Assembly (NCBI RefSeq): GCF_009026145.1
Contig: NZ_WBUE01000001.1
Span: forward strand, 186,001 to 250,000
Direction: 5' to 3'
DNA from: Hyphomicrobium sp.
GTDB lineage: Bacteria > Pseudomonadota > Alphaproteobacteria > Rhizobiales > Hyphomicrobiaceae
DNA length: 64,000 nt
Positions 8,243-16,437 of this stretch are shown here, one piece after another. The stretch's first letter is position 1, and each line of letters begins with the position of its first letter. The notes beneath the pieces are model-generated. The model did no database searches, was not told where the DNA came from, and saw only the letters and a program-made list of their open reading frames with translations. Position numbers and translations under genes: made by a program.

Positions 8243-9949
8243 TTAGCTGCCCTGTGCCGTCTGCATAGCAGTAGGCGCAGCGGACAGCCGCGCCACCATC
8301 GCGTCGGCGATCTCGCGCGAGCCTTGCACGACGGCGTTGGCGCCGTAGTTCGACAGATAGGCCGCCTCCGCATCAGAATGGGCGTGCGCGACGATGAAGA
8401 GATCGCGATTGGCAGCGCGCGCCTGCGCGACGATCTGCCCCGCCTCGAAAGCGGCCGGCACGGCGACGAACAGAGCGTTGGCGCGCGCCAGATTGGCGGC
8501 CGGCAGCGCCGCCGGCGCGCTCCCGGCAACGGCCTCGATGTTGCGGGCCCTCAACTTGGCGACGACGTCGTCCTTCTCGTCGATGACGAACAGCGGCACG
8601 CCCCCTCTTGCCAGCGCCTCGCTGAGCCAAAAGCCGATGCGGCCGCAGCCGACGATCACGGTATGCCCTTGCTGTTGCGTAGCCTCGATCTCGTCACCGC
8701 CGGCGGGTTCTTGCGCCGGCGGGCTGGCAGGCGGCGTCGCTTCGCGCGCCTCGAGCCAGGGCTTGAGGCCGTCGAGCGCGAAGAACAGCAGCGGGTTGAG
8801 CAGGATCGAGATGATCGCGCCGGCGAGAATCAGCTCGCGGCCAAGCGGCGGCAACAGGCCGAGCGTCACGCCGAGGCCAGCGAGTATGAAAGAGAACTCG
8901 CCGATCTGCGCCAGGCTGACGGCGATGGTCACCGCCGTGCCGAGCGGGTAGCGAAAGGCGAGCACGATCAGCAGTGCGGCGAGCGACTTGACCACCACGA
9001 TGATGCCGACCGTCGCCAGCACGGGAAGCGGATCGCGGACGAGGATCATGGGGTCGAACAGCATGCCGACCGAGATGAAGAACAGCACCGCGAAGGCGTC
9101 GCGCAACGGCAGCGTCTCGGAGGCGGCCTGCTGGCTGAGCGTCGATTCGCTCAAGATCATGCCGGCGAAGAAGGCACCGAGCGCAAACGAGACGCCGAAC
9201 AGCTGCGCCGCGCCATAGGCGCAGCCGAGTGCAATGCTCAACACCGCGAGGCGGAACAGTTCGCGCGAACCGCCGTGCGCGACATAGTGCAGGATCCATG
9301 GAATGACGCGTCGGCCAACAATGAGCATTATGGCAATGAAAGCGGCGACCTTGGCCACCGTCAGCGCGAGCGTCTGGAAGATCTCCGATGCAACGGACGG
9401 CGTGGCGCTACCGAGACTGCCGTCGAGCAACGGCACAAGGGCCGGCAGCAGCACCAGCGTCAGCACCATGACGAGATCCTCGACGATCAGCCAGCCGACG
9501 GCTATGCGCCCGCGCTCGGTGCTGATGACGCGGCGCTCCTGTAGGGCGCGCAGCAGCACGACGGTGCTCGCCACCGAGAGCGCGAGGCCGAAGGTGACGC
9601 TGGCGCCCATCGACCAGCCGAGCATGTGGCCGAGCCAGGCGCCGAATCCCGTTGCTACGGCGATCTGCGCGATGGCGCCGGGGATGGCGATGGCCCGTAC
9701 CGACCATAGGTCCCTCAGCGAGAAGTGCAGCCCGACGCCGAACATCAAGAGAATGACGCCGATCTCGGCCAGCTCGCTCGCCAGCGCCTGATCGGCGACG
9801 AATCCGGGCGTATGGGGTCCGAGGGCAACGCCGGCGAGGAGGTAGCCAACCAGCGGAGAGACGCGGATGCGCTGCGCGATGGCGCCAAGGAAAAACGCGA
9901 GACAGAGTCCGATGACGATGGTGGCGATCAGCGGTGTGTCGTGCGGCAT
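8243..9949 (-). CDS. YbaL/Kef-type monovalent cation/proton antiporter with TrkA-N domain
   Basis: The 568-residue inner-membrane CPA2 transporter has about 12 helices in residues 1-385 (VSPLVGYLLAGVALGPHTPG, LLMFGVGLHFSLRDL, GWLIVEDLVMVL). After a linker comes a cytosolic nucleotide-binding TrkA-N domain (HTVIVGCGRIGFWLSEAL). This matches E. coli YbaL (558 residues), a K+/H+ exchange protein gated by NAD(H) or similar ligands. I chose the ATG that starts MPHDTPLIATIVIG; a GTG 36 bases upstream is possible. The gene stands alone on its strand. Confidence 0.85.
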   Translation of the reverse strand: MPHDTPLIATIVIGLCLAFFLGAIAQRIRVSPLVGYLLAGVALGPHTPGFVADQALASELAEIGVILLMFGVGLHFSLRDLWSVRAIAIPGAIAQIAVATGFGAWLGHMLGWSMGASVTFGLALSVASTVVLLRALQERRVISTERGRIAVGWLIVEDLVMVLTLVLLPALVPLLDGSLGSATPSVASEIFQTLALTVAKVAAFIAIMLIVGRRVIPWILHYVAHGGSRELFRLAVLSIALGCAYGAAQLFGVSFALGAFFAGMILSESTLSQQAASETLPLRDAFAVLFFISVGMLFDPMILVRDPLPVLATVGIIVVVKSLAALLIVLAFRYPLGTAVTIAVSLAQIGEFSFILAGLGVTLGLLPPLGRELILAGAIISILLNPLLFFALDGLKPWLEAREATPPASPPAQEPAGGDEIEATQQQGHTVIVGCGRIGFWLSEALARGGVPLFVIDEKDDVVAKLRARNIEAVAGSAPAALPAANLARANALFVAVPAAFEAGQIVAQARAANRDLFIVAHAHSDAEAAYLSNYGANAVVQGSREIADAMVARLSAAPTAMQTAQGS

Positions 9950-10016
9950 TCCTCGGGGCGCCCTTGTTCGGGGTTGAGGCGCCACTGTAAGGACTGATGC
10001 TGAAAAAGCACCCCTC

Positions 10017-10042
10017 CTCGCACAGGTGCGGAGCTGTGCGAG
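10017..10042 (-). terminator. Hairpin terminator after the FGE gene
   Basis: A 9-bp stem (CTCGCACAG with CTGTGCGAG) around an 8-base loop. On the minus strand it is followed after about ten bases by a TTTTT run. It sits just past the last gene of the sulfatase cluster. The distance from stem to T-run is longer than ideal. Confidence 0.45.
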
Positions 10043-10047
10043 TCTCT

Positions 10048-10085
10048 ACTTAGGGGAAGGGGCTTGACTTAGGGGAAGGGGCTTG
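10048..10085. repeat. Perfect 19-bp tandem duplication over a stop codon
   Basis: The 19-mer ACTTAGGGGAAGGGGCTTG occurs twice head to tail without a mismatch. It covers the end of the formylglycine-generating enzyme gene. Because 19 is not a multiple of three, the second copy shifts the reading frame: the protein now ends KSSPFP instead of stopping after SPK. Confidence 0.9.
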
Positions 10086-11099
10086 GTTCGTCGCAGGGTC
10101 GCGGTTCAAGACGGTGCGGAAGCCGATGTGGCTGGTTCCGAGATCGATCTCCTGCGGCTGGCGCGCGCTGGCGCGATAGCGGGCGCAGAAGTTCCCCGCG
10201 CACAGGAACGAGCCGCCCTTGATCACCTTCATCGGTGTGGCCCCCGGGGCAAGGCGCACCTGCATGAGGTTGGGGCCCATGGGATTCGTCGCCGGCGCGC
10301 GCTGATGGCCAGCCAAGTACCAGTCGCTCGTCCACTCCCACACGTTGCCGATCATGTCGTAAAGGCCGAAGCCGTTGGGCTTGAAGCAGCCGACCGGCGC
10401 CGAGCCGGCATAGCCATCGTCCTTGGTGTTGAACACAGGGAAGATGCCTTGCCAGGTGTTGGCCGCCGGCTTGCCGTCGGCATCGAACGCGCCGACCACC
10501 TCGGTGGCATCCTCGCGTCCGCCGCGCGCCGCGTACTCCCATTGTGCCTCCGTCGGCAGCTCGCGCCCCAGCCATTTGGCGAAGGCCAGCGCATCCTCGT
10601 AGGCGATGTGCACGACAGGATGGTTCTCGCGTCCGGCGATCGATGAACCGGGCCCTTCCGGCTGGCGCCAGTTGGCGCCTTTCACGTACCGCCACCAGCG
10701 GGTGATGTCGCCGCCTTCCTTGGGCTGCACGAACACCGCCGAGCCGGGACCGCTGACCTCCTCGTCCAGCTTCTTCGCGGCATCGGGTCCGTGCTCGGCG
10801 CGCGTTACGTAGCCGGTGGCATCGAAGAAGCGCTGAAATTGCGCGTTGGTCACCTCGTGTACATCGATCCAGAAGCCATCGACGCGCACGAGGTGCGTCG
10901 ACCGTTCCTCCAGCTCGCGGCGATCGGAGCCCATGGCAAACGCGCCGCCAGGCACGAACGCCATGCCGGCCGTCTCGCCGCTGCCCACGGCCGCGGGGGA
11001 TACGGAGCACACATTGGGTTCGGACCTTGCGGCACCACCGGCTATGCCGACTATGAGGACGCCGAGGATTGCTGGGGCGTTGATGCGTAGGACTTTCAT
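10050..11099 (-). CDS. Secreted formylglycine-generating enzyme (SUMF1/FGE family)
   Basis: This enzyme converts the Cys of a CxPxR motif in sulfatases to formylglycine, the catalytic residue. The chosen ATG gives 349 residues; a GTG two codons upstream is possible. Residues 1-26 (LRINAPAILGVLIVGIAGG) form an export signal. The body is a complete FGE-sulfatase domain: FVPGGAFAMGSD, FWIDVHEVTNAQF, LPTEAQWEYAARGG, MIGNVWEWTSDWY. The segment SFLCAGNFCARYR holds both catalytic cysteines (300 and 305) with the spacing seen in human FGE, so this is probably a true FGE and not only a relative. Two arylsulfatases with CSPTR lie upstream on the same strand, its likely substrates. A periplasmic site of action is inferred from the signal. 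A 19-bp duplication has altered the last residues. Confidence 0.88.
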   Translation of the reverse strand: MKVLRINAPAILGVLIVGIAGGAARSEPNVCSVSPAAVGSGETAGMAFVPGGAFAMGSDRRELEERSTHLVRVDGFWIDVHEVTNAQFQRFFDATGYVTRAEHGPDAAKKLDEEVSGPGSAVFVQPKEGGDITRWWRYVKGANWRQPEGPGSSIAGRENHPVVHIAYEDALAFAKWLGRELPTEAQWEYAARGGREDATEVVGAFDADGKPAANTWQGIFPVFNTKDDGYAGSAPVGCFKPNGFGLYDMIGNVWEWTSDWYLAGHQRAPATNPMGPNLMQVRLAPGATPMKVIKGGSFLCAGNFCARYRASARQPQEIDLGTSHIGFRTVLNRDPATNQAPSPKSSPFP

Positions 11100-11139
11100 G
11101 ATCACCCGTGCCGTCCGGAGAATCAGTTGTCGGCGGATA

Positions 11140-11418
11140 TTAGGGGCTCTCGGGGAAATAACGGAGCGTGCTGCGGCAACTCGCAGCCCATTCCTCCTTG
11201 GTCATTTGCGTCTGCGGCACCCACTCTTTCATGCACTCCGCGATCTCCTTGGGGGTCTCAGGATCGTTCTTCCTGGACTCCTTCAAGATCTCTTCGGCCT
11301 CGCTCGGCGCGTCCTGCTTTGGCTCTGAGCTTTGCGCCCGTGCGCGATCACCCGACGCGGCCAGCAGCGCCACGGCAAGCGCGGCGGACACAATACGACG
11401 AGCTGGATCGATGAGCAT
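11140..11418 (-). CDS. Small secreted helical protein between FGE and arylsulfatase
   Basis: The product has 92 residues with a signal peptide (ARRIVSAALAVALLAASG ending ARAQ) and an acidic, helical mature part. Its C-terminus reads IAECMKEW, QMTKEEWAASCRSTL: two cysteines about 20 residues apart in a helical hairpin. I recognise this C-W-TKxEW-CR pattern from short unnamed rhizobial secreted proteins. It is encoded between the arylsulfatase and FGE genes with gaps of 30-40 bases, so co-transcription is likely. A role in sulfatase folding or activation would be speculation. Confidence 0.7.
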   Translation of the reverse strand: MLIDPARRIVSAALAVALLAASGDRARAQSSEPKQDAPSEAEEILKESRKNDPETPKEIAECMKEWVPQTQMTKEEWAASCRSTLRYFPESP

Positions 11419-11448
11419 GGCGACCTCCAGCCGTCTTCAGCTTGCACC

Positions 11449-14091
11449 TCACTGCAAGCATTTCCGCACAAATTGAATCCGCTCGATCGGATCGAGCTTT
11501 TGCGCATCGGCCTGCTTGCGGCAGTCCTCTCTCTTGTCGAGCCGCTCTTCCAATCGTTGAACCAGACTGAGATCTCCCGAGACCGGTCCGTCCGCGGCAG
11601 CCTTCATCGCGCCCTCCAGCTTCTTGATGTCCTCGGGCGTAAGCTGCGGTCGATCGATCCTGATCGTCAGCTTGTCGAGCTTCGCGGTCAGCGCGAACGG
11701 CGGCTGGTAGTCCGCGTCGTTCACGCCGGTCAGTGTGTCGGAGCCGATGTCGAAGCTCTCGTCCCACTGCAGGATCATCGGCAGCGTCTTCGGCATCGTC
11801 TTGGTATCGACGACCTTGCCGTCTACCTTGAGCGTACCGGTACCGGGGCGGCCCACGCCGCTGAAGCTATTGAAGGCCAGCGTGCCTGGGCCCATGCCGT
11901 CGTACTTGAAATTGAACTCGACGGTATGCTTGCCGGGTGTCAGTGCGTCGGGGCCTTCCCACTTGATGCGCTCCAGGTCCAGCATGTTCCACAGCCACAC
12001 CGGCTTGCCCTTGAGCAGGTAGAAGCCGTAGCCGGCGAAGCGCCCGCCCGAAGTCAGCATCATCCCCTCGGCACCGCCCTCCGGCACATCGATATCGGCA
12101 GTGACCGTGAAGGAGGTGTTGAGCAGGAACGGCGAGTCGCCCTGCGGCAGGCCGACCATCGGCCGCGTGTAGACAGACTCACTGCGGCCCGCGGTGATGT
12201 TCGGCCGTGGCGCGACGATGCGCGCCGCTACCGACGCGTCCAGCGGGAAGACCTGATACTTCCTGGCCTCCGCAATGAACGCCTCCTTCATTTCCTCGAC
12301 CTTCTCTGGGTTCTTTGCGGCAATGTCGTTGGACTGGGTGAAGTCCGCGCTGAGGTCGTAGAGCTGGAACACCTGGTTGTTCAGCGGATCCGGATTGGCC
12401 GGGCCGAACGCTTCCCAAGGCGCACGATTGACCTTGGTGCTGAGCAGCCAGCCGTCCTTGTAGAGCGCCCACTGGCCCATCATCTGGAAGTACTGAGTCG
12501 TATGGCGCGCCGGCTCCTTGGCGTTCTCCGCGTCGAAGGTGTAGGCGAAGCTGGTGCCCTCGATCGGCGCCTGCTTGATTCCATCGACCACCTCCGGCGC
12601 GCGGATGCCGGCGGCCTCGAGGATGGTCGGCACGACGTCGATCACGTGCACGAACTGCTCGCGCAAGCCGCCCTTGTCCTTGATGCGTGCCGGCCACGAC
12701 ACCGCCATGTTCTGGTTGGTGCCGCCCAGCCGTGACGCGTTCTGCTTGAACCAGTCGAAAGGCGTATCGAAGGCCCACGACCATCCTGCCGACATGTGGT
12801 TATACGTCTGCTCGGTGCCCCAGACATTGTACCATTTCATCTGCTCCGCCACCGGCATCATGCTGACACCGTTGAACCAGGCGACCTCGTTCGGCGTGCC
12901 CAGCGGTCCGCCCTCGGCGCTCGTGCCGTTGTCACCGTTGATATAGATGACGAGCGTGTTGTCGAGCTTGCCGAGGTCCTCGAAGGCCTGAACCACGCGC
13001 CCGATCTCATGGTCGTTGTAGGCGGCATAGGCGGCGAAGATTTCGACCTGGCGGATGAAGAGTTTCTTTTCCTCCGCGGTGAGCTCATCCCACGGCTTCA
13101 GTATCTCATTCGGCCAGGGCGCCAACTGCGAATCCTTCGGGATCACGCCGAGCTTCTTCTGGTTCTCGAAGATGCGCTCGCGCACCTTGTTGTAGCCGTC
13201 GTCGAAGAGGTGCATGGCGCTGATCTTGTCCACCCACTCCTTGGTCGGGTGGTGCGGCGCATGCGTGGCGCCGGGCGCGTACTTGATGAAGACCGGCTTC
13301 GAGGGATCGGTCTGGTGCATCCGCGTCATCCAGTCGATCGCGTCGTCAGCCATGGCGGTAACGAGGTTCCACGTTCCGGGCGGCTTGCCCTGAAAGGGGT
13401 AAATCTGCGTGGTGTTGCGGAAGAGGTTCGGCTGCCATTGGTTGGAGTCGCCGCCGACGAAGCCGTAGAAGTATTCGAAGCCCATGCCGGTCGGCCACTG
13501 ATTGAAGGGCCCGACCTGGCTGGCAGCGAACGCCGGCGTGTTGTGGTCCTTGCCGAACCACGACGTCGCATAGCCGTTATCCAGCAGGACGCGGCCGATG
13601 GTGGCCCTGTCCTCGGCGATGATGCTGTTGTACCCAGGGAAGCCGGTCGACTGCTCGGAGACCACGCCGAATCCCGCCGAGTGGTGGTTGCGCCCGGTGA
13701 TCAGCGCGGCGCGCGTCGGCGAGCACAGCGCCGTCGAGAACATGCGGTTGTAGCGCAGACCCTCGTTCGCGATGCGATCCATGGTCGGCGTGGGGATCAC
13801 TCCGCCGAACGTGCTCGGCACGCCGAAGCCGGCGTCGTCGGTGATGATCAGAAGTACGTTGGGCGCACCCGCGGGCGGCACGATGCGCGGCGCCCACCAG
13901 GGCTTGGATTGCAGGGCATCGTCCTTGATCACGCCGCCGAATTTCGGATCGGGTGCGGGGAGTTCCTCTCCACCGATCGTCGTCGTGGCGCTCGGCGAGC
14001 CCGGCACGCCGGTCGTCTGCTGCCCCAGCACCGGCGTGCAGACAAGGAGCAGCAGGCTGAGGCTGGAGAAAGTGAGCAACGTCGTTCTCAT
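11449..14091 (-). CDS. Exported arylsulfatase with C-terminal beta domain and PsiF-like tail
   Basis: This type I sulfatase hydrolyses sulfate esters using formylglycine made from Cys123 in CSPTR. The start is the ATG with GAGGAGACG ahead of it; the open frame extends 73 codons further upstream but without signal sequence logic. Of 880 residues, 1-24 are a signal peptide and about 75-600 the alkaline-phosphatase-like fold (LLIITDDAGFGVPSTFGG, then CSPTRAALITGRN, KYAPGATHAPHHP, YINGDNGTS). About 670-840 form a beta-sandwich-like domain, and the last 35 residues (CRKQADAQKLDPIERIQF...KCL) resemble a PsiF repeat. It is longer than the roughly 540-residue Pseudomonas AtsA. Its substrate is unknown. 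It acts with the neighbouring FGE. Confidence 0.9.
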   Translation of the reverse strand: MRTTLLTFSSLSLLLLVCTPVLGQQTTGVPGSPSATTTIGGEELPAPDPKFGGVIKDDALQSKPWWAPRIVPPAGAPNVLLIITDDAGFGVPSTFGGVIPTPTMDRIANEGLRYNRMFSTALCSPTRAALITGRNHHSAGFGVVSEQSTGFPGYNSIIAEDRATIGRVLLDNGYATSWFGKDHNTPAFAASQVGPFNQWPTGMGFEYFYGFVGGDSNQWQPNLFRNTTQIYPFQGKPPGTWNLVTAMADDAIDWMTRMHQTDPSKPVFIKYAPGATHAPHHPTKEWVDKISAMHLFDDGYNKVRERIFENQKKLGVIPKDSQLAPWPNEILKPWDELTAEEKKLFIRQVEIFAAYAAYNDHEIGRVVQAFEDLGKLDNTLVIYINGDNGTSAEGGPLGTPNEVAWFNGVSMMPVAEQMKWYNVWGTEQTYNHMSAGWSWAFDTPFDWFKQNASRLGGTNQNMAVSWPARIKDKGGLREQFVHVIDVVPTILEAAGIRAPEVVDGIKQAPIEGTSFAYTFDAENAKEPARHTTQYFQMMGQWALYKDGWLLSTKVNRAPWEAFGPANPDPLNNQVFQLYDLSADFTQSNDIAAKNPEKVEEMKEAFIAEARKYQVFPLDASVAARIVAPRPNITAGRSESVYTRPMVGLPQGDSPFLLNTSFTVTADIDVPEGGAEGMMLTSGGRFAGYGFYLLKGKPVWLWNMLDLERIKWEGPDALTPGKHTVEFNFKYDGMGPGTLAFNSFSGVGRPGTGTLKVDGKVVDTKTMPKTLPMILQWDESFDIGSDTLTGVNDADYQPPFALTAKLDKLTIRIDRPQLTPEDIKKLEGAMKAAADGPVSGDLSLVQRLEERLDKREDCRKQADAQKLDPIERIQFVRKCLQ

Positions 14092-14461
14092 GGCAGCCGT
14101 CTCCTCTTCCAGGATGGGCCCCGCGGGGGTGCTTCTGCCGGGCCGAGCAGATGCGCGGCGGTCGAGACGAGCGGTGATGTCATCAATGGAGGGGGCGCCG
14201 CGGGCGCAGGCCGCAAGGCGGAAACCGGCAAGCGCGCAGCGCGCGCAATAACCTATGCCAACTGAACGCATTTCCAGCCTCGCACTGGAATGCGTAGTGT
14301 CCGGCCCCATCTAGCGCGGCTTCAAGGTGCGAAGAGTGCGCTCTGAACGACCGCGGCGTCTAGCGGCTGCCGACCGAATTGCTTAACGCATTGGAACGGC
14401 ATCCGCCTACTCGCCGCATCGCCTACGGCAGCGGAGCGTCCGACGCGCATGCCGGCATCCT
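14092..14461. other. Gap between two arylsulfatase genes, one palindrome
   Basis: This 370-bp stretch has no supportable gene. It contains an imperfect hairpin (14267-14277 with 14285-14294, CGCATTTCCAG with CTGGAATGCG, one bulged base), followed by TAGTGTCC. The upstream gene on this strand could end here. The promoter of the downstream sulfatase, if separate, would lie at its left side, but I see no clear boxes. Confidence 0.5.
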
Positions 14462-16228
14462 CTACGGTGTCGGGCGGCCGAGGCCGTTCTTCTCCAACTG
14501 CTCCCTCTTCATCTCCTGCACCTTGGGAATGAGGTCGTAGACGGGCGGGTTGTTGGACAAGAAGCCGATCTTGAACTGTGGCGGATACTTGATCAGCTCC
14601 TTCAAATACCAGCCGGAGGCGGCCATCAGCGGCACGCCCATCGGGATGTGCCGGATGCCGACGCTCACGTCCTCTTTGGGATCGGTATAGAGGTTGAAGA
14701 ACACGGCGCCGCCGGTGTCGGTGAAGATCGAGCCCGTGAAGCCGCCCCAGTCGCCCTTCTGCACCACCGCGTTCTCGATCTCGCCGGTGACGACGCCCTT
14801 GAACTCGTCGATGCGCATCGCCGAGTAGTACTGGTTGAGCGTGTAGGGCCGGCTGCGACGCGCCGAGACGCCGCCGTCGGCGACGAGGAACGCGGCCTGA
14901 TCGACGCCGTCGATGTAGGTCGTCTTGGAAAACAGCTTGGCGAGTTCGGCCCCAGGCACGCCGGCCAGCGACAAGGCGGTCGGCAGGAAGTCGGCGTGAT
15001 CGAACAGACCGTCCGACTTGCGCGGCTCGATCATCCCCTTCCAGTAGGCGAACGTGGGCACGCGCACGCCGCCTTCCCAGCTCGAGCCCTTGCAGCCGCG
15101 GAACGGCGTGCGCCCGTGCGGCGGGATCTCGCACTCGGGGCCGTTGTCGGAGGTGAGTACGATGAGCGTGTTCTCCAGCTCGCCAATGTCGGTGAGCTTC
15201 TGGATGAGCTTGCCGAGCGTGTAATCCATCTGCACCATGCAGTCGCCGTACACGGTGCGCGACAGCGACCGGCCGGCCCACTCGTCCGACGGATAGTTGT
15301 CGAAGTGGCAGCCGCGCGTCGCGTGGTAGAGGAAGAACGGCTGCCTGGAGCCCTGCATCTTCTGCAGGAAGTCGAGGCTTACGCTCAGCCAGTGCTTGTC
15401 GAGCTCCTTGACGTAGTTGAGCTCGATCAACTTGCCGTTCTCGCACTTCTCCTTGTCGGCCGCCGTGCAATGCACCTCGTAGTGATTGAACGCATCGTCC
15501 TCGAGCATCTTGAAGCGCTCGGGGCTCAGCGCGATTTCGGGGTTGAAGTAGACGTCCCGCCACTCGGTGTACATGTCGGAGACGCCGAGGAAGCCGACGT
15601 AGTCGTCGTAGCCGACGTTCTGCGGCAGCGAGCCCTTGTTCTCGCCCATGTGCCATTTGCCGACGCCCTGCGTGACATAGCCGTACTGCTTTAAGAGCAG
15701 CGGCATGGTGATGGCGCCGTCGAGACCGCCCGCCTCGCCGTACATGGGCGGGCGCAAGATGCCGTGGTGCAGCGGGTTCTGGCCGGTGTGGATGGTGGCC
15801 CGCGTCGGCGAGCATGATGGTGTCGAGTACGCCGAGGTGAGGATCAACCCCTCGTTGGCGAGCTTGTCCATCACCGGCGTCGGATTGCCGACCGCCGCGC
15901 CGCCGCCGTTGAAACCAGGGTCCATCCAGCCAACGTCGTCCATCAGGAACAGTAGGATGTTCGGCTTCTTGCCGGTCTTCTTCTCCAGCGCCGCGAGCTT
16001 CTCGCGCGCCGCCTTGTCTTGCTCGGGATGCAGCACCACCGGATACATGTTGTCGGCCGGCTTAACGTCCTGCAGGTGAATATACTGCTCGGGGTGGCTG
16101 AAGCCGCGGGCGGTCGTCGGGCCGGTGGTCGCTCCGCGAATGTTCTCGGCGGCCCCTTGGGCAAATGCAGAGGGTGATGCGACGGCCAGCAGCGCGGTCA
16201 GCAGGGCGCGGAAAAACAACGGCTTCAT
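14462..16228 (-). CDS. Exported arylsulfatase
   Basis: This is a second type I sulfatase, 588 residues from an ATG preceded by GGAGCTTCACCC. Residues 1-24 are a signal peptide (ALLTALLAVASPSAFAQ). Metal ligands lie in LLFLMDDVGWMDPGF (Asp97/98) and the formylglycine site is Cys139 in SCSPTRATIHTG. Later come GVGKWHMGE, LTSDNGPECEIPPHG and WEGGVRVPTFAYWKG. It lacks the extra C-terminal domains of its neighbour and is not a close copy of it. Together with the FGE it forms a sulfate-ester degrading set acting outside the cytoplasm. Confidence 0.9.
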   Translation of the reverse strand: MKPLFFRALLTALLAVASPSAFAQGAAENIRGATTGPTTARGFSHPEQYIHLQDVKPADNMYPVVLHPEQDKAAREKLAALEKKTGKKPNILLFLMDDVGWMDPGFNGGGAAVGNPTPVMDKLANEGLILTSAYSTPSCSPTRATIHTGQNPLHHGILRPPMYGEAGGLDGAITMPLLLKQYGYVTQGVGKWHMGENKGSLPQNVGYDDYVGFLGVSDMYTEWRDVYFNPEIALSPERFKMLEDDAFNHYEVHCTAADKEKCENGKLIELNYVKELDKHWLSVSLDFLQKMQGSRQPFFLYHATRGCHFDNYPSDEWAGRSLSRTVYGDCMVQMDYTLGKLIQKLTDIGELENTLIVLTSDNGPECEIPPHGRTPFRGCKGSSWEGGVRVPTFAYWKGMIEPRKSDGLFDHADFLPTALSLAGVPGAELAKLFSKTTYIDGVDQAAFLVADGGVSARRSRPYTLNQYYSAMRIDEFKGVVTGEIENAVVQKGDWGGFTGSIFTDTGGAVFFNLYTDPKEDVSVGIRHIPMGVPLMAASGWYLKELIKYPPQFKIGFLSNNPPVYDLIPKVQEMKREQLEKNGLGRPTP

Positions 16229-16437
16229 GGGTGAAGCTCCATTTTGGCAATGGCCACGGGCGGGCGCGCGATAACCGATGCGCGGGCGCGCTGCCCAGTT
16301 TTGGACGCCCCTGCACCCTAAGCCCGACATGCTTAATAGGTTGTATCCTGACTGTGCCTCAATCGGACGACGATGGTTGGGGGTCGCTCGGCGCCATGCT
16401 AAGCCAACAGTCAAAGTCGCGTGGGGGAGACGCTCCA

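Noticed and set aside
8057..9544. A 495-codon plus-strand frame opposite the YbaL-type gene
   Set aside because: Long runs of Arg, Glu, Asp and Gln mark it as the mirror of a membrane protein gene.
10050..11099. EgtB/OvoA or other non-FGE member of the family
   Set aside because: The Cys pair in SFLCAGNFC and the two CSPTR sulfatase genes next door support a true FGE.
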